Below, piece after piece: positions 15,949 to 24,900 of a stretch of DNA of 64,000 nucleotides (position 1 is the stretch's first letter; each line of letters starts with the position of its first letter). Origin of the DNA: Chitinophaga silvisoli (GTDB lineage Bacteria; Bacteroidota; Bacteroidia; Chitinophagales; Chitinophagaceae); NCBI RefSeq assembly GCF_003412465.1, contig NZ_QTJV01000006.1, positions 62,001 through 126,000 on the forward strand. The letters run 5' to 3'. The notes under the pieces are model-generated. The model ran no database searches and was not told the DNA's origin. It saw only the letters and a list, made by a program, of their open reading frames with translations. A program made the position numbers and the translations under genes.

Positions 15949-18360
15949 TTATTTCAATTTCCAGTAAGCACTTTGTACCTGTTTGCCTTCTGCTGCCGAC
16001 AGGAGGAACGTAATCGGGTAATATTGGCCTTTGTTCCAGTCATCCACAAATTCATCATAGTGACGACTGCCCAGGCTACCCGACTGACCGCCTGCAAAAA
16101 TCCCGTACGCGACCGGTTTGGGGCCTAATTCTACGATCATTCTCCAGGATGGACCCCAGTTAGCCGAAACAGCATTGATCGCCTCAGGGAAGCCCGCAGA
16201 TGGCAAATCCGGGCGACTGAAAGCAGGCAGCTTCGTCATATGCATTACGTTTACTTTGTTGACATCGCCCCATCTGGCAGGAGATTCCTTATATTCCTTT
16301 ACGGCTGCTACGAAAGCTGCATTGATAATTTCACCTGCGTTTTCCCTGGCCGAGGTGCCCTGTTTATCAAAATATACGGCATCCGGTTCCTTTTCAATCA
16401 GGTCCATCAGGATATAATCGTCCGGTACCCGGGTGCTAAAAGTGTATCCTTTCAGTTCATCCCAGGTGTAGTCCCGGATATTCTTCCACCAGCGTTCAAA
16501 CAGGCGAGCGTTCACATCATCCAGGTTGTAGGTACCCTTCCATGTTGACAGTCGGGATAAGAGTTGTTGCTGATCTGATGATAATTTGTTTTTATCCAGC
16601 TTAGCGAGTATAATTGGGAGTGCCTGCAATGCGAAATTATTTGTGTTGTCAAGTTGCATGGCTTCCATTTTCTTCACGTCAAAAGCGCTGTCCCTCTCCA
16701 GCAGATCCCGGATTCTCTGTGCCCTGTTTTCCCTATAGTATCCATTATAGTAATAAGGATAGTCTGGTGATGCAGGCCGTTGATTGGCGGAGAAAACAAA
16801 GTTGCAGGCAGGATTGAGTACCCCGGGTAAACTATCAGCGGGAATGTATTTTGCCGTCAGTTCTGAAACAGTATTGGCATCGTAGATAAACCTGCCTTCA
16901 CCGGGTTGTTTGATTAATAATTTACCCTGGTGATTAGCGGCAATATCATTATCCTTTGAGGCGAATACGAAGTTCAGGGAGGGACAGGAGTACTGGCTGA
17001 TGGCCTCTTTATAATCTGTGTAATTAGTGGCACGGATCAGCTTTATAAATGTGCGGAACTCATTGGAGGGGTGATGCAGTTCCCATTTCAGCGCGTAGTT
17101 AACACGGTCCGGCTGCCATTCAGAAAAATGTTTATCACTTACTACCGGTCCAAAGACTGTTTGATAGATCGTATCTTTTACTGTTTGTTCCCCTCTCCTT
17201 TTGATCTCTTCAATGGCGTAATGCAGGTCCTGCCATTTCCCATCCAGCTCATATTTGGTATAATCATCTGTCACTTTCAGTTTGTACCAGTCCTTTACAT
17301 CATCTGCACCATTGCTGATGCCCCAGGCTACATTTTGGTTGAAGCCAATGAGCAAAGCAGGAGTACCGGGAATAGAAATGCCATAGGCATTAATACCGGG
17401 TGCAGACAGCTGCATTTCCACCCAGATGGAAGGAAGGGTCAATGCCAGGTGAGGATCACTACACAGGATAGGATAGCCTGATTTCGTCTTTTTGCCGGAC
17501 ACTGCCCAGGTATTACTGCCATATTGTGGATTGTAATCGCTTTTAGGCACTACAGTGCCGGAGCTAAAGAAGGAATAATCCAGGTAAGCAGGCTGCCTGA
17601 TATGCGGGGCTTGCTGCAATGCCAGCTGACGATGTGCGGGCATCATGGGGGCAGTATGATCAGTATAGTCAGGGAACAATTTATTGAACTTCTCTTCTCC
17701 CAGTGTGAGCATGAGGTTGGACATGTTGAAATCTTCCTCATAGCCGGAGAGCATATTTGCTACATACTTCATGAGCAGCACTGTTTTCAGGTTCGTCCAT
17801 GGCTCGGGGTCATAGTCCAGCAGCTTATATTCGAAGGGCCTGGTCCTGTAGTTGAGCTTTTTGATGTAGGCATTGACACCTTTCGTATATGCGCTGACTA
17901 CCCTGAAGGTTTCAGGGTCCTTTTCAATTAAGGCAAGAGAAGACTTTGCCGCACTGAGCATACCAATTCTCCGCTGGTTCCTGTCATAATTGACATAGCC
18001 ATCTTTGAAGATCTCTGAGAGCCTGCCTGCGGATGCATAGCTCAGGAAATCCATTTGCCATAGGCGCAGCGCAGCAGTTACATATCCCTGGGCAAAGAAG
18101 AGGTCATCGGTAGAAGAGGCGAAGATGTGCGGCACTTTTCTTTTATCGAAATAGACATCTACCTGTCCGGACAAGCCCATATTACCGAGGGAAAGCGCAG
18201 TGGCATCCAGTGCACGGTCGTCTTCATTCTGTACGGCACCTGAAAATGGGTTCAGGACTTTCCCGATGGGGAAGACTGAAAACATTTGTTGGGACAGGGC
18301 CAGGATCAGTATGAACAGGGCCAGGAGTGGAAAGATGGCATGTGTGTTTATTCTTTTCAT
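15949..18360 (-). CDS. Penicillin-acylase-family Ntn hydrolase, membrane-anchored
   Basis: 803 residues, the usual size for the family. The N-terminus holds a signal/anchor helix (about 8-30, FPLLALFILILALSQQMFSVF), placing the enzyme in the periplasm. The autocleavage and nucleophile site is the Ser in QYGSNTWAVSG near residue 280, giving an alpha chain of about 250 residues after the anchor and a beta chain of about 520. The downstream SDPHLALTLPSIW and GFNQNVAWGISNGADDV match the family. Members remove acyl chains from amides; PvdQ does so for the pyoverdine precursor. Nine bases after the thioesterase gene and in an operon with a PvdE-like exporter, it most likely trims an N-acyl group from the exported peptide. 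A role in quorum-signal cleavage or self-resistance is possible. Confidence 0.9.
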   Translation of the reverse strand: MKRINTHAIFPLLALFILILALSQQMFSVFPIGKVLNPFSGAVQNEDDRALDATALSLGNMGLSGQVDVYFDKRKVPHIFASSTDDLFFAQGYVTAALRLWQMDFLSYASAGRLSEIFKDGYVNYDRNQRRIGMLSAAKSSLALIEKDPETFRVVSAYTKGVNAYIKKLNYRTRPFEYKLLDYDPEPWTNLKTVLLMKYVANMLSGYEEDFNMSNLMLTLGEEKFNKLFPDYTDHTAPMMPAHRQLALQQAPHIRQPAYLDYSFFSSGTVVPKSDYNPQYGSNTWAVSGKKTKSGYPILCSDPHLALTLPSIWVEMQLSAPGINAYGISIPGTPALLIGFNQNVAWGISNGADDVKDWYKLKVTDDYTKYELDGKWQDLHYAIEEIKRRGEQTVKDTIYQTVFGPVVSDKHFSEWQPDRVNYALKWELHHPSNEFRTFIKLIRATNYTDYKEAISQYSCPSLNFVFASKDNDIAANHQGKLLIKQPGEGRFIYDANTVSELTAKYIPADSLPGVLNPACNFVFSANQRPASPDYPYYYNGYYRENRAQRIRDLLERDSAFDVKKMEAMQLDNTNNFALQALPIILAKLDKNKLSSDQQQLLSRLSTWKGTYNLDDVNARLFERWWKNIRDYTWDELKGYTFSTRVPDDYILMDLIEKEPDAVYFDKQGTSARENAGEIINAAFVAAVKEYKESPARWGDVNKVNVMHMTKLPAFSRPDLPSAGFPEAINAVSANWGPSWRMIVELGPKPVAYGIFAGGQSGSLGSRHYDEFVDDWNKGQYYPITFLLSAAEGKQVQSAYWKLK

Positions 18361-18369
18361 ATACTCATT

Positions 18370-19077
18370 TCATTTGTTAGGTATGAATGCCGTTTTCCTG
18401 TAGCATTCCCTGATGATATCCGCCATGCGCTGAGGATGTTTGTGGATAAAGAAGTGATCACCTTCCAGGATCTCATAATTGAAATCAGACCGGGTGAATT
18501 TGCCCCAGCAGGCAATCTTGTCAGCATCCTCTTCCTGGCTGCCCATGATGGCGTAGAGGGGAACATTTACAGGGGGTTCATGTTCCATCTTTCTCTTTTC
18601 AACCACTTCAAAATCGGCTCTCAGGATGGGTTCAAACAGCTCATAGAGTTCCCTGTTTTCCTTCAGTTCTACCGGCATACCGCCCAGGCTTTCCAGCTCA
18701 TGAATGAACTCTTTTTCGGCCAGTGTATGCACAGATTTCCGATTGCTTACAGCCGGACCGGCATTGCCGCTCACGATCAGGTAAGCAGGCCTTCTGCCTG
18801 TTTTCTCCAGCATATTGGTGACCCGCAATGCGAGGTAAGCGCCCATACTATGCCCATAGATGATAAAGCGATCGGAGCTGATTTGCGGAGCGATCTGTTT
18901 ATAGATATCAGCAGCTGCCAGGTCAAAATCATGTAGCAGGTCTTCATGAAAGCGTTTACCCCTGCCGGGAAGTTCTGGTGAAAAGGTCTGAAACTCCTTC
19001 AAAACCGATGTGAGCAGGCCAAATGAATAACTGTTTCCTCCAGCAAAATGCAGCAGAAATAATTGTGGTTTATTCAT
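18370..19077 (-). CDS. Type II thioesterase
   Basis: A 235-residue alpha/beta hydrolase of the GrsT/SrfAD type. The N-terminal LFLLHFAGGNSYSF is the usual opening, the nucleophile elbow is GHSMGAYLALR with Ser near residue 76, and the late motif EGDHFFIHKHP near 205-215 gives the catalytic His. Such enzymes clear misprimed or stalled acyl groups from carrier proteins and do not normally release product. That fits an assembly line whose visible release domain is a reductase. Translationally close to both neighbours (17 and 9 bp). Confidence 0.92.
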   Translation of the reverse strand: MNKPQLFLLHFAGGNSYSFGLLTSVLKEFQTFSPELPGRGKRFHEDLLHDFDLAAADIYKQIAPQISSDRFIIYGHSMGAYLALRVTNMLEKTGRRPAYLIVSGNAGPAVSNRKSVHTLAEKEFIHELESLGGMPVELKENRELYELFEPILRADFEVVEKRKMEHEPPVNVPLYAIMGSQEEDADKIACWGKFTRSDFNYEILEGDHFFIHKHPQRMADIIRECYRKTAFIPNK

Positions 19078-19094
19078 AATTGAGTGGATAAAAT

Positions 19095-20261
19095 TTAGTA
19101 AGCGTATGCAGCATGTAATCTTTTTCCAATAAAATCCGTCAGCATCTCAGCGCTGTAATCTTTACATTCCAGGACGTTTGCCGTCTCTCTTTTTTCGTGC
19201 TCATCCAGCTCGTTCAGAACGCAAAGTTGTGGTTTGCCTGAGAAATTTTTCATCAGCAGACAATTTACCAGCGGCGAATTGCCCCACCAGAAATAGGCGT
19301 TTTCTACTGCATGTGGGTACCGGCCGGTATAAGTAATAATTAGTGGCACCTTATGGGCAGGCATACCGTTGGCTGTAAAATAATTGTAGATGCCAGAAGC
19401 GCAGTGCAGCAGTCCTGTGCAGGGGCCAAAGATCATCTTTACACAGTCGGCGCTCATGAGTACGATGTCTTTCCGAAGTCCCTGGCGGTTGGCGAATATG
19501 ATCTTTGATACGATCTTTTCGCCCAGGCATTCGGTATATAAAGCTTTCTTTTCAGCAATGTTTTCGCAGATCATCAGTACGCGGGCCTTTTCTCCTGACA
19601 ACAACCAATGCAGGGTGCGGAAATAGGTATCAATCCGGAGCACCTTGCTGCGCATAGAGGCGGAATCAAATACTATGTAGAGCTCTTCCTCATTTTTTAC
19701 GCCCTGGGCTTCATACCATTGATTTGCCCAATCCTTTTCTTCAGCTGAGATATACAATTCATGTACGATTTCTTCCTTACCTTCTTTCAGGAAACTTACC
19801 AGCTCAGGATAATCGGGGAAAACGGCTACGCCACGGTCTACAGGGTAGATAAAGTTCTTACTGAGCGAGAAGAAGGCTGTGTGCATTTTTCCTTCGGCCA
19901 GTAATGCACCATATTTTTGTTCTACTACAGAAAGAAATTTTGCTTCGTCGGACATGGCACAGAATACGACATCGTATTCCTCCAGGGGCAGCTCTTCCCA
20001 TTCAGAGATGGTGACACTGTTGGCATATGGGTTATTTTTAATTAACGCCTGCAGGCCAGCAAGGTTCTTGTCATCAGGGGTGAAGCTTAAATCTATCTTT
20101 GCCTTTGCAAAAAAAGAATTGCAGGGTTTGATATTGTCCAGCATGAAACAGGTGTCACCGATGTAAAACAGTTTCTGTGCATAGACTAAAACGACCCGTT
20201 TAACTTTTTTTCTATCCAGGAGGGAATTATTCTCCAGGATTTTATTGAGGATAGTATGCAT
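19095..20261 (-). CDS. GT9-like (heptosyltransferase-fold) protein
   Basis: 388 residues. Two Rossmann-like halves are visible: an N-terminal part from KRVVLVYAQKLFYIGD with strands such as YDVVFCAMSD, and a C-terminal part with ARVLMICENIAEKK and, near residue 280, GPCTGLLHCASGIYNYF. The latter resembles the nucleotide-sugar site of GT9 glycosyltransferases (GPDTG..H.A). The usual Asp is a Cys here and other GT9 signatures are weak, so substrate and even activity are uncertain. The setting between exporter and thioesterase suggests glycosylation or another transfer onto the peptide. Cytoplasmic; no signal peptide. Confidence 0.55.
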   Translation of the reverse strand: MHTILNKILENNSLLDRKKVKRVVLVYAQKLFYIGDTCFMLDNIKPCNSFFAKAKIDLSFTPDDKNLAGLQALIKNNPYANSVTISEWEELPLEEYDVVFCAMSDEAKFLSVVEQKYGALLAEGKMHTAFFSLSKNFIYPVDRGVAVFPDYPELVSFLKEGKEEIVHELYISAEEKDWANQWYEAQGVKNEEELYIVFDSASMRSKVLRIDTYFRTLHWLLSGEKARVLMICENIAEKKALYTECLGEKIVSKIIFANRQGLRKDIVLMSADCVKMIFGPCTGLLHCASGIYNYFTANGMPAHKVPLIITYTGRYPHAVENAYFWWGNSPLVNCLLMKNFSGKPQLCVLNELDEHEKRETANVLECKDYSAEMLTDFIGKRLHAAYAY

Positions 20262-20308
20262 GGTCTGATAAATATTGAGGGTAATGGTTTCACGAGATTT
20301 TTAAGGTA

Positions 20309-21967
20309 TCACGAGATAGCAATGGTTTCAAAGACATTCACTTTTTCTTCTGTTAGTTTGCCATAATCCATCTTGTAGAGGCGATCTGCACAGTGATAAT
20401 ATCGTTCATCGTGGGTGATGGCCAGGATGGTAATGCCTTGTTTATTTAACAGTGGAATGATTTCCGTATAGAATTTTTTCCTGAAATAAGGATCCTGATC
20501 GGCGGCCCATTCGTCCATTACAACCACAGGCTTTTCTTCCAGCAGGGCGGCGATCAGGGCCAGCCGCTTTCGCTGTCCGGTAGAGAGTTCCAATGTAGAA
20601 AAGGCATTGCCTTCCAATGTCACCTTGCCCTGGATTTCGAAGAGTTCCAGGTAGTAATGCCATTTATCTATATTGATATGATCATTGCCATAGATTTCAT
20701 CGAAGAGGTAGAAATCACTGAACACAACGGAAAAAAGCGTTCTGTATTCAGGGTAATTGTCTTCCGTCAGGGGCACTTCGTTGAACAGGATCCTGCCGGC
20801 TGAGGGCTTTATGAGGCCCAGGATAGAATTGACGAAAGTCGTCTTACCACTACCATTGCCACCATAGATAAAAACGGTTTCACCTTTGCGAAGGGAGAAA
20901 TTGATGGGGCCAACTTTAAAGCCATTTTCAGTGGAGGTGTAATTAAACTCCAGGTCTTCAACGATGATATTGGAGAACTCATCCTTGGTGTAGAATTTAT
21001 CCGGAACCGGGTTATCGAAGTTCGCCTGGTCCAGTTCATCTTTGAGGTCCATGAGGTGTGTGGCGGCTACCTTGGCGCGCATAATGGCAGGAAGGAGCAC
21101 CATGATCACTTCGATAGAACTCAGGAGATACAGGAGGGTGAAGACAAAGCTTACCACATCTGCAGCTTTTATTCCCAGCACAAAACTGAAATACAACAAT
21201 ACAGTGGAGATCAGGATGTAGAAGAGGATCTGCCCCGTGATCTGGTTATTCAGGTAGCCGATATAGGCGGCCTTGTTATTATCGCGCGACTCTACGCCTA
21301 TGCTCCTCACTTTGAGCTGGTAGATATCTTTCCCTTTCCTGGGTTCCATGTAAATTTCCTTGAAGCCGTCGAGGATAGCCTTGAAGTACTTCTGGAAGCG
21401 GGTTTCCAGTTTATGTGAGGCCTGGAACATGCGGTTGTTCCGCTTTGCGGAAAAGTAATAGATCGTGACCCCTGTGATAGCGACACACATCGTGATAGCA
21501 AGCAGCAACAGCGAGATGGTGGACATATAGATCAGGCAGGCCAGGGTGAGGATGATGGCAGAAAAGAATTCGATAATGGAAAAGGAAGCACTGGTCAGCA
21601 CATTCACATCGTGCAGGATGGCCGTGTTGATATTATCTTTTCTTTTGGAAAGCTGTTCGTAGCTGGCATTCAGGATCAGGGCCAGGATCTCGCTTCTCAT
21701 TCTCCAGAAAAGGTTCTGGGAGAGGTTAATGATGGTGAGAGACAATGTTCTTCTGACCCAGATGAACATGAGGATGATGCCGGCGAAAATAATGATGTAC
21801 TCCTTGCTTACACCAGTGAGTTTGCCTGCGATGAGTAATCCGATTACCCGGGTGACCATGTTCATGAACAGGAAACCACACAAGCCAGATAGAATGCCAA
21901 GCAGACTATATTTTAGTATTCCCGCCTTACCTATCAGGGGGGCTACTATTTGCAACATTCGTTTCAT
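20309..21967 (-). CDS. Cyclic-peptide-type ABC exporter (membrane and ATPase fused)
   Basis: 552 residues: six hydrophobic helices in the first ~320 residues, then an ATPase. Walker A GGNGSGKTT lies near 370, signature LSTGQRKRLALIAALL near 457, and Walker B VVVMDEWAADQDP near 485. The signature without a second Gly (STGQ) and the DEWAADQDP motif are characteristic of the PvdE/SyrD cyclic-peptide exporter subfamily. It should move the assembled peptide across the inner membrane as a homodimer. It begins 25 bases after the large NRPS gene. Together with the acylase downstream it forms the same functional pair as PvdE and PvdQ. Confidence 0.93.
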   Translation of the reverse strand: MKRMLQIVAPLIGKAGILKYSLLGILSGLCGFLFMNMVTRVIGLLIAGKLTGVSKEYIIIFAGIILMFIWVRRTLSLTIINLSQNLFWRMRSEILALILNASYEQLSKRKDNINTAILHDVNVLTSASFSIIEFFSAIILTLACLIYMSTISLLLLAITMCVAITGVTIYYFSAKRNNRMFQASHKLETRFQKYFKAILDGFKEIYMEPRKGKDIYQLKVRSIGVESRDNNKAAYIGYLNNQITGQILFYILISTVLLYFSFVLGIKAADVVSFVFTLLYLLSSIEVIMVLLPAIMRAKVAATHLMDLKDELDQANFDNPVPDKFYTKDEFSNIIVEDLEFNYTSTENGFKVGPINFSLRKGETVFIYGGNGSGKTTFVNSILGLIKPSAGRILFNEVPLTEDNYPEYRTLFSVVFSDFYLFDEIYGNDHINIDKWHYYLELFEIQGKVTLEGNAFSTLELSTGQRKRLALIAALLEEKPVVVMDEWAADQDPYFRKKFYTEIIPLLNKQGITILAITHDERYYHCADRLYKMDYGKLTEEKVNVFETIAIS

Positions 21968-21992
21968 AATTCTTCAGTTTATCTCTGGTGTT

Positions 21993-24900
21993 TTAGATGG
22001 CGTATATGATTTCTTTTAAATTTTTCAGGTATCGATCTCCCACATGCGTGCCTTCTGCACGGTGGAAAGACACGACGTTAAACACAAAGCGAAGGAGCAG
22101 ACAATTTTTGTATTCCATGATATCCAGGCCTGCGTCCTTCTTCGTTCTGGGGATCACTTTCGCATAGCCACCTATTTCGGATGGGCTGAGCAGGTGATCT
22201 TTTTCCCTGAGGCGATCGTAGTTATGATAGTTAAAGAAAAAGAAGTTATTGAGTAAGTCAGGATCAGGTGTAAGCGCCGGATGCTGTTCTACTATTTCCC
22301 GGAATGGATATGCTTTATACTGCAGGTCATTCAGGTAATCGTCTTTTAATTTTTGGATGCCGGCACTCACCAGGGTTCTGACAGGCAGGATATTTACAAA
22401 GCAGCCGATGATATTGCTGACATCGAGGTGTTCAATATCCCTGCCTGAGTTGGTAGTAGCGATGGTGAGATCGTCTTGTCCGCTGAGCTCATGAAGCAAA
22501 CGGAAGAGTGCACCCATGAGAATGATATTGAGGGTGAGTCCGTTTGCGGCAGCGAATTGTTTCAGGTCCTGGAACAGATCGCCGTGGATGGCCAAAGCGA
22601 TGTCTGTACCATGCGTATCACTGCGGGTGCCGATGTTTGGATGCGGATTAAAGGCTTTCAGTCTTTCTGACCAGTATTGACGATGTTTCCGGCCATCAGC
22701 AGATTGCAGGAAGTTTTGCTGCCAGTTTGTAAAGTCGCTGTATTGGAATGGCAGCGGTTCCAGGGCTGTATTTTGATAAAGTTGATTCAGTTCTTTTAAG
22801 AGGATGCCGGTAGAGTAACCATCGGTGATAGCATGGTCGAAGGCGAATGATACTTTACTGCTGCCATCCGGTTGTGGATGCAGTTTCACGGACCAGAGCG
22901 GCGCTGTATACTGATCGAATTGCTCATCGTTGCCAGCTGATTCAGGGGCTACCTGGATGTTGAGATGCAGGTCCTGGAGAGGCAGAATATGAGCAAGGAT
23001 CCTATCGTTCTTCCTGACAAAGACCGTTCTCAGGCTCTCATGCCGTTCTGCCAGCCTGTAAACGGCTGTTTTAAACTGTTCAGGATCCATACTGATGCTA
23101 TCGCTGACCAGCTGTACCTGCGAGCCTTTAGGGCCCCAGTCTGCGAGATAATAGTACTGATTGCCTGATACTTCCTGTACTCTTTCTGCTGTGCTTAATT
23201 CAGCGATCAGGTGTACCAGATGTTCCTGGTAGCGGGCAAGTAAGCTGGAGATAGTCGCTTCGTCATATTGCTCTTTGCTATAACTGAGGGAGATCTGCAA
23301 ACGGCCTCCTGCAATGATGCCTGATACAGCCAGGTGCACATCTCTTTCCAGTAGTGGGGAGAAGTCAGCGCCATGATAGCCGGGTACGTAGCGGAACAAT
23401 TCTTCTCCTTTGTTACCTGAGATTTCCTTTCCAAAATCGCCGAGGTAGTTGAAGCTAACGGGGGCTTCCAGCGAATAGTTTTTCCCCTGCAGGTAACGCA
23501 GTACGCCGTAGCCAATGCCCTTGTTCGGTACCTGGTGAAGCTGGTCTTTTATATTGAGCAACTGATCGGTCGGCGCTACGTTGCCGGGTTCCAGTACGAC
23601 AGGATACATGGTAGTAAACCAGCCTACGGTTCGACTGGTGTCGATGTCAGTGCCGATATCTTCACGACCATGTCCTTCCATTTTAACCGCGATGCGGTGC
23701 AGGTCAAAGATATCTTTGATAGCGAGTGTGAGGCCAGCTACGAGGATATCGTTTATCTCCGTATGATAAGGATGATAGCATTCATGTTGTAAGGCAGTAG
23801 TTTGTTTTTCATCTAAGCGGAAAGAGCTGGTAACGGTATCTTCTACTTTATTGGTGCCATCGGGATAATCCAGTGGGAATGCAGGCAAAGATATGGATGC
23901 CTGCTCTGACCAGTAGATTTCCTCACTTGCCGTATTGTAATGCTGCAATTGCTGCTGCCAGTATTGGAAGGAGTCGGTTTTCTGTGGCAGGGAGAATGGA
24001 ATGCCCTGGATGTATTGACTGTACAGGGTACTGAGGTCTTCCAATAGGATGCGCCATGATACGCCGTCTACTACAAGGTGATGGATCACCAGCAACAGGC
24101 GATTGCCGAATAAGCCCACCCGGAGTAATGGTCCCTGTTCCAGGTCAATGCCTGCCTGGAGCTGTTCGTAGTAAGGGAGTGGATGGTTCGTATTGTGCAC
24201 TTCCAGGTGATAGCCCTGTTTTGCTCCAAGGTTCTGCTGTTGCCATCCTTCGCTGCTGTGTTTGAACACCATTCGCAAGGCATCGTGGTGCAGTACCAAA
24301 GCAGATAAGGCAGCTCGCAGGGCAGCTTCATTTACTGGCGCAATGCTTTCCAGCAATACTGACTGGTTATAGTGATTGGAAGCATGCTCCAGGAACCATG
24401 CCTGCACGGGGCCGAGTGGCACTATGCCAGTGATGACACCCTGCTCAGGGATCCGTGTATTGACCGTAATATGTGCGGCCAGTTCACCCACTTCAGGATA
24501 GCGCAGCACATCCTGGATGGTAAGTGATAAACCTTTTTGTTTTAAGCGGGAAATAACCTGGATAGACTTGATAGAGTCACCACCCAGGGTAAAGAAGTTG
24601 TCGCTGATGCCGATGGGTTGTTTCTTTAACACCTCTTCAAACACTGCCACCAATTGCTTTTCCTTTTCATTGCGCGGCGCGATGTAGGTGACCCCGCTAT
24701 TCATACCAAGGCTTTCAGGGGGGGGCAGTTTCTTTTTATCCAGTTTACCATTAGGGGTTTGTGGGAAGGCATCCAGCTGAACGAAGTGTGCCGGCACCAT
24801 ATAGGCAGGAAGGATATGATTCAGATAAGCCCTTAGTTCGGTAATTGTCAGAGATTCATTTGCCACGATATAAGCGGCAAGTTCCTTATCGCCCTGTGCA

